Origin: Herminiimonas arsenitoxidans
Lineage (GTDB): Bacteria > Pseudomonadota > Gammaproteobacteria > Burkholderiales > Burkholderiaceae_D
Length of the DNA stretch: 64,000 nucleotides
Direction of reading: 5' to 3'
Assembly: GCF_900130075.1 (NCBI RefSeq)
Contig: NZ_LT671418.1
Location: 620,001-684,000, forward strand
In this document: positions 1-7,151 of the stretch, piece after piece
How the letters are laid out: each line of letters begins with the position of its first letter
Position numbering within the stretch: position 1 is the stretch's first letter
Translations under genes and position numbers: made by a program
Notes under the pieces: generated by a model
Told to the model about the DNA's origin: nothing
Seen by the model: only the letters and a program-made list of their open reading frames with translations
Database searches by the model: none

Positions 1-1
1 T

Positions 2-538
2 TTTATATCCGTTGACGTTGAAGCGTCCGGCCCTATACCTGGTGAGTACAGCCTTTTAAGCATAGGGGCCTGCAGTATTTTCGAAACGGAAAAAACATTC
101 AGATGTGAACTTCAACCAAGTTCGCCGAAGCATGACCCAGAAGCATTAGCGGTCACTGGATTGTCGCTCGCGCATTTAGAGAAAAATGGCCTGCCTGTGA
201 CCAAAGCTATGCAGCAGTTTGAACACTGGCTCGAAAGCTGTCGAAGTAAGCAAGACGAGAAACTGATTTTTGTTGGCTTCAATGCGGCTTTTGATTGGTC
301 GTTTATTAATTACTATTTTCACAAATATTTGGGTAGAAATCCTTTTGGATTTTCCGCCCTGGATATAAAAGCCTTATACATGGGAAGTACGCATGGCACC
401 TGGGCCGACACCAAATCCAGCAATATGGACGTAGCTTTGAAACCGAAGCTCAAAGGAACTCATGATCCGCTAGAAGACGCGTTGTACCAAGCTGAGTTGT
501 TTCGATTAATTCGCAAGAAAGAGGGAGAATCAAATTAG
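2..538 (+). CDS. DEDDh 3'-5' exonuclease (5'-truncated by window edge)
   Basis: The reading frame is open from base 2, so the true start lies upstream of the window. All three exonuclease motifs of the DnaQ/RNase T fold are visible: D-V-E near the start (ExoI), N-x3-F-D in NAAFDWSF (ExoII) and H-D-P-x2-D in HDPLEDALYQAEL (ExoIII, DEDDh type). Such enzymes remove nucleotides from 3' ends of DNA or RNA. It lies 73 bases upstream of the CD-NTase gene on the same strand, so it probably belongs to the CBASS operon, either as an accessory nuclease or in place of a usual effector. That role is inference. From memory, 3'-5' exonucleases occur as accessory genes in some CBASS operons. It is only distantly like the exonuclease at 5215-5691. 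Confidence 0.8.
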   Translation, partial: FISVDVEASGPIPGEYSLLSIGACSIFETEKTFRCELQPSSPKHDPEALAVTGLSLAHLEKNGLPVTKAMQQFEHWLESCRSKQDEKLIFVGFNAAFDWSFINYYFHKYLGRNPFGFSALDIKALYMGSTHGTWADTKSSNMDVALKPKLKGTHDPLEDALYQAELFRLIRKKEGESN

Positions 539-611
539 AGCAGATACGGATTCTCACTTAACCGGCATGACCGAATTTTTAATCAAACAACCTTGAATTA
601 GAAAGAAAAAA

Positions 612-1883
612 ATGGACACAACATTATTGAATAAGCCTCAAGTCGATAGTTGGGAAAGCCTATTGCTGCGTTCTGCGGCACAAATTTCATTGAGTGCCCC
701 ACAGTACGAAAAAATCAAAACTCGTTATGAAAATCTACAAAACATTCTTGATGCGACGACCGATCCATTGCTGCAAGGGGCGCATATTTTTATTCAAGGA
801 TCTATCGGACTTGGAACGACTCTCAAACCGGTTCCATATGCTGTAAATGAAATGGCTACGATTGATGCCGATGCGATCGTTCTTTTGCCGAATGCTGCAA
901 ATGCCTCTGCGGACCAAGTATTGGAGGCAATTGAGCAAAGATTTCGAGCTGGCAGTCGCGTAGGCCAACCGATTAAGCCGTTACGTCGTGGTGTACGGAT
1001 TGTCTATGGCGATGAAAATCCAGGCTTTCATATTGATATTACGCCTGCAAGAGTAGTAGCCGGCAATACTGATCAGAAAGGTCTTGGCAAACTTCAAGTA
1101 CCGGACAGAGAGACTGGTTGGAAGGCCAGCAGTCCACGTGAGTATTGCAACTGGCTTGGAGAGATAGCTGAGCTGAAAGTTATCACAGAAACACATTCGT
1201 TTGCTCTTGATTCTAGTTCTCGAGCAGACACAGCATTAGCTAAATCGACCCAGGATCCTGTACCGGACTACGGCGAGTATATGGATAGCAATCCCTTAAA
1301 GGCTGCAATCAAACTCTTGAAGCGGCATCGAGACGTATGGGCGATCGCCAATCGGAAAGAGAGCATTCGACCAATTTCGGCAATCATTACTACATTAGCC
1401 ACTCATGCCTACGAAGAAATTGCACGAGAGTCAGCTCACCGTCCATTACGTCCCATCGAAGCAATGATCGAAATCGTCCGTCGAATGCCTGACTTTATTG
1501 ATCCCATCCCAGCAGGGTATGCCGTATTTAATCCGAAGGACGACGGCGAAAATTTTGCGGAAAAATGGAATCGTCCCAACGGAGAAGGTAGTAAGTATCG
1601 AGACGCCTTTTATGTGTGGCATGCCAGAGCAGTCGTTGATATGAAATTAGGATTGGAGGATTTTGGCAAAGCCGAAACATTTGAGAATGCTATGAATGAA
1701 CAGTTTGGCGTATCTAAAGCATTCGTCAACGACGCTATCAAAAAACTCCCAGCTGATTGGACTCTGCCCGGACGTAAAGCAGGTGTAACTCTCAACAGTA
1801 TTAGTTATGCCATTTTTGCTGGCGCTGCCGCAGCCAGTAGTGCGTCACAAGCAGCCATCAAACCGGTAGATCGCCTTGGCTAA
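612..1883 (+). CDS. CBASS CD-NTase (cGAS/DncV-like nucleotidyltransferase)
   Basis: This 423-aa protein has the signature of CD-NTases, which make cyclic oligonucleotide alarm signals when phage infection is sensed. The G-S pair of the nucleotide-binding loop is at residues 63-64 (GSIGLGTT). The metal-binding D-x-D is at 85-87 (IDADAIVLL) and the third Asp is near residue 142 (FHIDITPA). All catalytic acids are therefore present. The following gene starts 8 bases before its stop codon, which indicates translational coupling. The C-terminus ends in a small Ala/Ser-rich segment; in Cap2-containing systems the CD-NTase C-terminus is what Cap2 attaches to a target. The product nucleotide cannot be told from sequence alone. 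Confidence 0.88.
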   Translation: MDTTLLNKPQVDSWESLLLRSAAQISLSAPQYEKIKTRYENLQNILDATTDPLLQGAHIFIQGSIGLGTTLKPVPYAVNEMATIDADAIVLLPNAANASADQVLEAIEQRFRAGSRVGQPIKPLRRGVRIVYGDENPGFHIDITPARVVAGNTDQKGLGKLQVPDRETGWKASSPREYCNWLGEIAELKVITETHSFALDSSSRADTALAKSTQDPVPDYGEYMDSNPLKAAIKLLKRHRDVWAIANRKESIRPISAIITTLATHAYEEIARESAHRPLRPIEAMIEIVRRMPDFIDPIPAGYAVFNPKDDGENFAEKWNRPNGEGSKYRDAFYVWHARAVVDMKLGLEDFGKAETFENAMNEQFGVSKAFVNDAIKKLPADWTLPGRKAGVTLNSISYAIFAGAAAASSASQAAIKPVDRLG

Positions 1884-3660
1884 TAATGGTGATGTAGTGT
1901 CGGAGGATGTTGAACGAGGAGTCGCAGCGCTTTGTAGGCACCTTGGCGAAGAGGGTAGTCGTTTATTGAGACGTTGTGAACCCAAGGGAGATGAGCTCGC
2001 CTCCTTTGATTTCCCTTTGCCGCCGGACTATTTGGGAGTCTCGCGCACGTTGCGGATCTCGTTCAACAATAATTTTCCGACGAGCGGACTAGTCTTTAAG
2101 ATCAGTCCATCTGCATGGCTGAAATGGCCACATGTCATGAAAGATTGGCTGTGTCTATATGGGGCAGGAAATGCCCCTGTAATCGGAACAGCCGAACAAG
2201 TAGTGGCAGACAAATTTGCTCGTTTGACTGCTTTGCTGCAATTAGTACTTCCTGCTGAGGCTAAAGGCAAACGTGACGCCGAATTCAATCGAGAGATATC
2301 GACTTATTGGGATCAGCAAATTGACCAAGCTTACCGAACCTGGCAGCAGCTTATTTTACTTGGCCTTCCAAGTAACGCAGGTCCTCTCTATACAGTATCT
2401 GATCAACGGAAGCGCATAGGGAATGTTGATGAACGTATCTGGGTGGGTGAAGATGCGAAAGAGCTGTTCAAGCATATTGCAAAAATCTCAGGTGCATCGG
2501 ATAGTGTCAAGGCCCCAGCGAAAGCGGCATTTTTCGCTCCATTACTGAGCATTCCTGGCGTTGAATTACCTAAAGCAGAAAATTTGATTGCATGGCTTGC
2601 GCCACATTTACAGGCGGCAGATGCTCGGTCTCTAACGAAATGGGAATCAGACTCAGAAAATTTTCCTGTGCGCTGGATTTTAGTCCGTTTACCGGATACC
2701 GAACCTGCTTTGGTCAAGGCATTTGTGCTACGCAGCACGGCTATGAAAAAGAATGGTCATTTTAATTATGGCCGTCGTGCTGGGCGTACATATGGGCGCT
2801 CAAAAACAAGATCGGGGCCTATCGTATTGCAGGCGGCGAATTTGCATCTAATCACCCCAACTACCTTACATTCACGAGATAAAAATACAGACCAAACTCA
2901 GCTAAAGCAAAAGCAAGTTGTTTTGATAGGTGCTGGTACATTGGGTGCTATGGTAGCAACCCAGTTGGCCCGCACGGGTATTACAAAAATGACGGTAATC
3001 GATCCCGATGAGTTAGAAGTCGCAAATATCGGCAGGCATGTATTGGGCGCAGATGACTTGGGACGATTTAAGGTGTATGCCCTGAAAGAAAGGATAGAGC
3101 GCGATTTACCGTTCGTAAATGTCCAAGCGATTTCTAACTATCTACACTTAGCATTGAAGGATAAACCTACCTTGCTTGATGAGGTAGATCTAGTAGTCAT
3201 CACAACGGCGGATTGGTGGTCTGAGCAATACCTGTGGCATCTTAAGGCTAATGCGAACTGGTCATTAGTGCATGGGTGGGCAGAGCCTCATGCCTTAGTA
3301 GGACATGTATTGACAGCGCAGACAGGGCAAACAGGCGATGGGCGTCAATTATTTGATGTAAACGGCCACTTTAAACATCGCTTCACCGATTGGCCGCATA
3401 ATGGTGTTGAGCCCTTGCCAGGTTGTGGTGCCAGCTTTATCCCGGGTGGGCCAATTTCGATTGCTGCCATAGCCACCATGATTTCTGACGCAGCAATTTC
3501 CACCCTGACGAGAAATCCGCCCCAACCATTTTGGTTCACCTATGTTTCCAATCCAGAAAGGGTCACAGAAGCAGGCGGAACTTACTTGGCGGAGCCATTA
3601 CCCCCGAACTGCGGGAATCTTGTCATCAAAAGACCGTGGCCAGAAGAGGTCGCGCAATGA
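1876..3660 (+). CDS. cap2: CBASS Cap2, E2-E1 ubiquitin-transfer-like fusion
   Basis: A 594-aa fusion of an N-terminal E2-like domain and a C-terminal E1/ThiF domain. The likely E2 catalytic cysteine is C93 in KDWLCLYG, after a W-P-H motif. The E1 Rossmann loop GAGTLG is near residues 350-356, followed by D-P-D-E-L-E-V-A-N-I-G-R, typical of ThiF/MoeB. The likely E1 cysteine is near residue 517 in PLPGCGAS. Known Cap2 proteins conjugate the CD-NTase to a target and raise its activity. The start is a TTG overlapping the CD-NTase gene by 8 bases, and the 3' end overlaps cap3 by ATGA. The arrangement matches type II CBASS. Confidence 0.9.
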   Translation: MANNGDVVSEDVERGVAALCRHLGEEGSRLLRRCEPKGDELASFDFPLPPDYLGVSRTLRISFNNNFPTSGLVFKISPSAWLKWPHVMKDWLCLYGAGNAPVIGTAEQVVADKFARLTALLQLVLPAEAKGKRDAEFNREISTYWDQQIDQAYRTWQQLILLGLPSNAGPLYTVSDQRKRIGNVDERIWVGEDAKELFKHIAKISGASDSVKAPAKAAFFAPLLSIPGVELPKAENLIAWLAPHLQAADARSLTKWESDSENFPVRWILVRLPDTEPALVKAFVLRSTAMKKNGHFNYGRRAGRTYGRSKTRSGPIVLQAANLHLITPTTLHSRDKNTDQTQLKQKQVVLIGAGTLGAMVATQLARTGITKMTVIDPDELEVANIGRHVLGADDLGRFKVYALKERIERDLPFVNVQAISNYLHLALKDKPTLLDEVDLVVITTADWWSEQYLWHLKANANWSLVHGWAEPHALVGHVLTAQTGQTGDGRQLFDVNGHFKHRFTDWPHNGVEPLPGCGASFIPGGPISIAAIATMISDAAISTLTRNPPQPFWFTYVSNPERVTEAGGTYLAEPLPPNCGNLVIKRPWPEEVAQ

Positions 3661-4166
3661 CGGCTCTACATCGCTGGATGTGGCATTGGTCTGATTTAGA
3701 CGTTACGTTATATGTTCATACCTCGGTTGCTTCTTTCTTTGAAAACCATCGACAAGAGCAGGGTGGACATGAGCGAGGGGGCCAACTTTTCGTTGACGTA
3801 ACGCGTCCAAATGGACTCTGGCTAGTTGAAGCTACTGGCCCACATCTCAACGACAAGTCTGGTCCAACATGGTTGGAAATGGATTTGAAACGTTGCCGGG
3901 AAGAGATCGAAGAAGCAAATGCAAGAGGTTTGCGTTTAATTGGTTATTGGCACTCCCATCCCGAACATGTACCGGCATTATCTGGCCAAGATATTAAAAG
4001 CTTAACGAAATTCAGCCAACGAAACACTCATCAACTGCCTAACCCATTGGCAGTTATAGTAGGGCGCAGTCTTTCACCGGAAGGCATACGCGCTTGGATT
4101 TATCAGAAGCGCAAAGCTCTTCTTGCTGAACATATTGAACAAAATGATGGACAGAATAAGTTTTGA
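3657..4166 (+). CDS. cap3: CBASS Cap3, JAB/JAMM isopeptidase
   Basis: A 169-aa zinc metallopeptidase of the JAB/MPN family. The JAMM motif is complete: H99-x-H101 in GYWHSHPEH, S109 and D112, with the upstream catalytic Glu probably E39 in ERGGQLF. Cap3 proteins remove the CD-NTase from its conjugation target and so oppose Cap2. The ATG overlaps the cap2 stop (ATGA); a longer frame exists upstream, but the overlap start fits both operon structure and domain length. It is the last gene of the run, followed by a 56-base gap with a clear ribosome binding site for the next gene. Confidence 0.9.
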   Translation: MTALHRWMWHWSDLDVTLYVHTSVASFFENHRQEQGGHERGGQLFVDVTRPNGLWLVEATGPHLNDKSGPTWLEMDLKRCREEIEEANARGLRLIGYWHSHPEHVPALSGQDIKSLTKFSQRNTHQLPNPLAVIVGRSLSPEGIRAWIYQKRKALLAEHIEQNDGQNKF

Positions 4167-4222
4167 AATTCGAGACGTCGTATACGTATGGGATATTCAC
4201 ACATAATTTCTAAAGGAGATAT

Positions 4223-4552
4223 ATGGGTATAGGCCAAAAAGTGCGGTCGCTACATTGCGGATTCCAACAAGGCCTCGGATTCGAGGTAATTGCTGAAGAA
4301 AATGTCATCTTGCTCAAGAATGTGCCATTTGAGCTAGAAGATATAGTTACAAAATGGATCGCTGCATTACCAACAGAACTAATGAGTGGTCCTGACGCAT
4401 TGGTAAAGCTCTACCCAACTGAAGGATTGGCACTAACTGAGTCCGGGTGGAGTGCGTTTGTAAGTTGGATGACCGAAACGTTAAACAGCGCACAGCACGA
4501 ACCAAATTTTCCGCTAAAAGCACGACAATCAGCTAAAAACTCTGCTCAGTAA
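4223..4552 (+). CDS. Hypothetical protein, 109 aa (copy 1 of an inverted pair)
   Basis: I do not recognise the family. The protein is soluble, without signal peptide or membrane segment, and rich in aliphatic and acidic residues. A good ribosome binding site (AAAGGAG) lies 7-8 bases before the ATG. A near-identical copy is at 5869-6198 on the opposite strand. The first 35 residues are almost unchanged, as is a central block around ALTESGWSAFVSWMTETLN, while the last 20 residues diverge. The conserved reading frame with scattered substitutions argues that both copies code for protein. It directly follows the CBASS genes and may be co-transcribed with them; no function can be assigned. Confidence 0.65.
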   Translation: MGIGQKVRSLHCGFQQGLGFEVIAEENVILLKNVPFELEDIVTKWIAALPTELMSGPDALVKLYPTEGLALTESGWSAFVSWMTETLNSAQHEPNFPLKARQSAKNSAQ

Positions 4553-4569
4553 ATCTATAGGTGAGAATT

Positions 4570-4791
4570 ATGGCTGCGACGTTGAAATTATCGGATGAAC
4601 TAATTTATCTTGCTGCCCCATACGCTGTTGCGGCGCATAGGTCAGTTTCGCAGCAGATTGAATATTGGGCTCGCCTGGGAAAGGCCGCTGAGGACAATCC
4701 TGAGTTACCGATTGAATTTATAAAAAACACATTACTTGCCGTTGCCGAATCGGACGCCAAACTACACACCGATTACTCGATACGTAACTAG
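4570..4791 (+). CDS. ParD-like antitoxin family protein
   Basis: A 73-aa protein resembling the ParD-like family. The N-terminus LKLSDELIYLAAPYA followed by HRSVSQQIEYWARLGKAAE is the usual ribbon-helix-helix-like pattern of that group. The ATG at 4570 is preferred over the GTG at 4561 because the family starts directly with the beta-strand. No toxin gene is next to it: what follows are repeats and then the exonuclease gene. It may be a solitary regulator or a toxin-less remnant. A decayed relative with an in-frame stop lies at 9987-10124, so this family has been copied within the island. Confidence 0.6.
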   Translation: MAATLKLSDELIYLAAPYAVAAHRSVSQQIEYWARLGKAAEDNPELPIEFIKNTLLAVAESDAKLHTDYSIRN

Positions 4792-4845
4792 GGGCAATGT
4801 TCGCTCTCGAAATCCCTAGATTAACGGCTCACTTCGAGTGGAGCC

Positions 4846-5156
4846 GAATCGGAAGTAAAGTTGTTAAAACTATGCGAACGGGTAGACTTTACATCTTTAG
4901 TTCCCAAAAATTTACAACTTTAGTTCCGCAGCCTGAAATTCTGCCGGTGGTTCCTGGTCTTGCCGTGCTCTCTGCTTAATCTATAAATTCGCATAATTTA
5001 TATTATGTTAAACCGAGACCTAAGTTGAATTTGTCCATAGAACTGTCCCTCGTCCGTTGAAGTAAAAGTGAACGATTACAGGAAGTAAAAGTGTGATTTT
5101 AAAAAAGAGCACGCGAACTAATCGGAAGTAAATGAGTATTCGCATTAAAGTAACCA
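4846..5156 (+). repeat. Array of transposon-end-like repeats (left-type orientation)
   Basis: This gene-free stretch holds repeated short motifs. GAAGTAAAAGTG occurs exactly at 5059-5070 and 5082-5093, with variants GAAGTAAATGAG at 5125-5136 and TAAAGTAACCA at 5146-5156, giving a spacing of about 22 bases. GGAAGTAAAG at 4851-4860 is a further copy. Two opposed copies ending CTTTAGTTCC lie at about 4890-4930. The motif GAAGTAAAAGT is found in reverse at 59351-59361, beside the Tn7-like tns genes. TnsB sites in Tn7 are about 22 bp long, so this looks like the left end of a Tn7-like element. The exact terminus and target duplication were not resolved. Confidence 0.5.
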
Positions 5157-5214
5157 CTTAGCCGCATTTGAAAATAGCCATCCATTTGCAAAGCACTGAA
5201 GGAGCAAGGGGCTT

Positions 5215-5691
5215 ATGTCCTTTAAAATTTTTATTGATACCGAATTTACTGATTTTATCGATATTCACCTCATAAGCATCGGTATGGTCGCGCAGTCGGG
5301 TGAAGAATTCTATGCCGAGGTGCCGTACCCTGATGGTAGCTGTAACGCGTTCGTGCGCGAAACAGTAATTCCATTACTTGGACGCGTCCAAGATGCGTCC
5401 TGTGCGGTTGAGGATCTGTGCGTCAAAATGACAACTTGGCTCAGAATTGTCAGGCCCCTCGAAGAAGACGTTGAAATTTGCTTTGACTATCAGTCAGACT
5501 GGGATCTATTTTCCAGCGCATTGGACTATCGCGTGCCGCCATGGTGTCAAGCACGTATGATTAACCGCAGCATCAACGAATTGCTGCGCTATAAATTTCA
5601 TAAGGATAATAATCTGCCTGAACATCACGCGCTATACGATGCACAGGCGAATCGATATGCTTTTCGAGAGCGTCCGTCCGTTTCAGCTTGA
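5215..5691 (+). CDS. 3'-5' exoribonuclease, Rv2179c-like DEDDh family
   Basis: A complete 158-aa exonuclease with D8-T-E10 (IDTEFTDF), a middle F-D-Y-Q-S-D-W-D-L-F block, and the DEDDh-type HHALYDAQANR near the C-terminus. This matches the Rv2179c-like exoribonuclease family, whose members trim RNA 3' ends. A decayed relative lies at 27184-27625. The gene has an AAGGAG site upstream and stands alone between two opposed repeat arrays (5059-5156 and 5704-5780). That arrangement suggests it was moved as a single-gene cargo. Whether it protects against phage or is only a passenger cannot be seen. Confidence 0.8.
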   Translation: MSFKIFIDTEFTDFIDIHLISIGMVAQSGEEFYAEVPYPDGSCNAFVRETVIPLLGRVQDASCAVEDLCVKMTTWLRIVRPLEEDVEICFDYQSDWDLFSSALDYRVPPWCQARMINRSINELLRYKFHKDNNLPEHHALYDAQANRYAFRERPSVSA

Positions 5692-5703
5692 ATAGTCTGT
5701 CGT

Positions 5704-5780
5704 GGTTACTTTGAAATTCGAATGACCGGCTACTTTCGTGCGCGGATGCCTGGTTACCTTAATGCGAATACTCAGTAAAT
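5704..5780 (-). repeat. Array of transposon-end-like repeats (right-type orientation)
   Basis: GGTTACTTT (5704-5712), GGCTACTTT (5728-5736) and GGTTACCTT (5752-5760) are spaced by 24 bases. The segment 5751-5780 is an imperfect inverted copy of 5127-5156: both share GAGTATTCGCATTAA and TAACCA when read in one direction. Together with the left array it brackets the exonuclease gene in about 0.7 kb. The rest of 5692-5868 shows no gene. Confidence 0.5.
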
Positions 5781-5868
5781 GTGTAAAGTCGCCAGTTCGC
5801 ATACTTGTATCAACTTTTTCCTCCCCCGCTTCCCTGCGTCCACATCGTTCCGCAACAGAGCCATAAAC

Positions 5869-6198
5869 TTACCCAATAGAATTTATAACTGATTGTTGTA
5901 CTTGTTGAGCAAAATCTGGTTCGTACTGTGCGTTGTTCAACGTTTCAGTCATCCAACTTACAAACGCACTCCACCCAGATTCAGTCAGTGCTAATCCTTC
6001 GTTTGGATATAACTTAACCAAGGCTGCTGGGCCGTCCATCAGATCAAGAGGCAATACGGCAATCCATTTCGCGATCACGTTTTCCAGCTCAAATGGCACA
6101 CTTTTGAGCAAGATGACGTTTTCTTCAGCAATGACCTCGAATCCCAGGCCTTGTTGAAATCCACAATGTAGTGACCGTACTTTTTGGCCTATTCCCAT
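5869..6198 (-). CDS. Hypothetical protein, 109 aa (copy 2 of an inverted pair)
   Basis: This is the second copy of the unknown 109-aa protein at 4223-4552, in opposite orientation. Differences are mostly conservative in the middle (for example ELEDIV against ELENVI), with a divergent C-terminal tail. The Shine-Dalgarno region is weaker (CAGGTGAT) than in copy 1. The two copies face each other around the ParD-like and exonuclease genes. They could have arisen by inverted duplication, or have served as the sequence into which the repeat-bounded unit came. Confidence 0.62.
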   Translation of the reverse strand: MGIGQKVRSLHCGFQQGLGFEVIAEENVILLKSVPFELENVIAKWIAVLPLDLMDGPAALVKLYPNEGLALTESGWSAFVSWMTETLNNAQYEPDFAQQVQQSVINSIG

Positions 6199-6453
6199 AT
6201 ATCACCTGCAGAAATTTATTTGCAAAAGTGCCCTACTAAATATTTGCATCAATGTTGCCACATCCGTACGCAGATCATTGTTGGTGATCTTGCAAGGCGG
6301 ATTACATACGGACTGTTGGGCATCTCCGATTGGAATAAGACGGCTTCGTTATAATTTCCCTTAGGAAATATATGTAATACATTGATTAATTGCAGTATTC
6401 ACAGTTGCTTAACCGGATTTTAGATACTAGAATTAGTTTCAATTCAGCATTGC

Positions 6454-6615
6454 GCACTAAATGTAGTGCTTGAAGAGAGGGAGTTTGTCCGGAGATAATA
6501 TTTATCTCCGGACGTAGAGACAGCTAAACGCCATACTCTAAGGTGGGGACCCAGAGTTTCGTTTATTGCTGCGGATGCGTCAATACTGGACATAAAGCCA
6601 GTGTTGTTTCGCATC
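6454..6615 (+). ncRNA. Candidate structured leader RNA with four hairpins
   Basis: The 470-base gap 6199-6668 has no convincing gene but four consecutive inverted repeats. 6454-6469 is GCACTA/TAGTGC with a 4-base loop. 6487-6513 is a perfect 12-bp stem (GTCCGGAGATAA) with a 3-base loop. 6535-6557 has stem ACTCT/AGAGT around GGT/ACC. 6574-6615 is a near-continuous 15-bp stem made of GATGCG/CGCATC and CAATACTGG/CCAGTGTTG with one G-U pair. A TATAAT is present at 6350-6355, without a well-placed -35 box. None of the stems ends in a U-run, so they are not simple terminators. The element lies 54 bases before the 81-aa gene and could be a free RNA or a regulatory leader. Confidence 0.5.
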
Positions 6616-6668
6616 TAAGGCTTGCTGTTTCGCTCCATTATTAAACGCCATCTATAGAGGAGTTCAAA

Positions 6669-6914
6669 ATGGCAAATAGCAATCGCAGTGGTAGTAAAAC
6701 GACCAGTCTGGCAGCAAGAACCCTGGCAAGTAGTAGTGCTTCAGGTGTTCAAAAAAGTTTGGCGGCCAGCGTCTTGTCTCAAGCGAGTACAAATCGCGTT
6801 ACTGGCAAAGCAATGGAAGGAGTCGCTTCCTCTGCTCTTCGTAACCCGAACTCGAGTCCCGTGACCCAGAAGCTTGCTGGTTCTGTGGTTTCTCAGTCTA
6901 GTAAGAAGCGTTAA
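6669..6914 (+). CDS. Small Ala/Ser-rich basic protein, 81 aa
   Basis: The protein is built of Ala, Ser, Lys and Arg with an internal repeat-like pattern: SLAARTLASSSASGVQKSLAASVLSQ early, then ALRNPNSSPVTQKLAGSVVSQSS near the end. Both halves share the motif S/T-x-x-x-Q-K-S/L-L-A-x-S-V-x-S-Q. It has an AGAGGAG ribosome binding site. It contains no Cys or Trp, no signal peptide and no membrane segment. I have an impression of similar short proteins in other accessory regions but know of no function. It follows a structured leader and is followed by a strong terminator, so it is probably transcribed separately and abundantly. Confidence 0.62.
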   Translation: MANSNRSGSKTTSLAARTLASSSASGVQKSLAASVLSQASTNRVTGKAMEGVASSALRNPNSSPVTQKLAGSVVSQSSKKR

Positions 6915-6917
6915 GCA

Positions 6918-6954
6918 GTAGCGGTACGTCAGCATCTTGCTGACGTACCGCTAC
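6918..6954 (+). terminator. Rho-independent terminator after the 81-aa gene
   Basis: A perfect 17-bp stem (GTAGCGGTACGTCAGCA and its complement) with a 3-base loop, followed by a T-rich tract at 6955-6970. It starts 4 bases after the stop codon. It separates the 81-aa gene from the downstream 53-aa and membrane-protein genes, which would then depend on read-through or another promoter. Confidence 0.85.
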
Positions 6955-6981
6955 ATTTCTTTTTTCTTTTGCGGAGCAATC

Positions 6982-7143
6982 ATGAAATCGATCAAGCTTA
7001 TTTCAAATCCCACCACGCGTAATTTGCCAGGTTCCGTTGGAATTATTAAGAACGGGGTTACGGGGCAGCAAATGCAACCGATCACACGCGGGCAATCTGG
7101 CCAAGGAAGCAGCAATCCCAAGCCTGAAAATGGCTCCAAATAA
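6982..7143 (+). CDS. Small peptide, 53 aa, with G-x-T-G-x2-M-Q motif
   Basis: The ATG at 6982 follows a GCGGAG site and is preferred over an upstream frame that runs through the terminator. The peptide is basic and Gly/Pro/Gln-rich, and carries NGVTGQQMQPITRG at its centre. The same motif appears twice in the cytoplasmic tail of the membrane protein encoded 8 bases downstream (GTTGLSMQKVVPR and GITGMPVQAVTP). This suggests a shared origin or a common binding partner. No known family is recognised. Confidence 0.5.
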   Translation: MKSIKLISNPTTRNLPGSVGIIKNGVTGQQMQPITRGQSGQGSSNPKPENGSK

Positions 7144-7151
7144 AAGCCCAG

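Noticed and set aside
4797..4979. 60-codon ORF after the ParD-like gene
   Set aside because: It runs through the repeat motifs (GGAAGTAAAG, CTTTAGTTCC), has no ribosome binding site and no protein-like pattern.
5025..5070. TGTCC at 5030 as the exact left terminus of the Tn7-like element with GAATT target duplication
   Set aside because: No matching ACA plus GAATT was found near the right end, so the terminus is not supported.
6454..6615. Retron msr/msd RNA
   Set aside because: The hairpins invite the comparison, but no reverse transcriptase is encoded nearby and the stems do not show the paired outer repeats of a retron.
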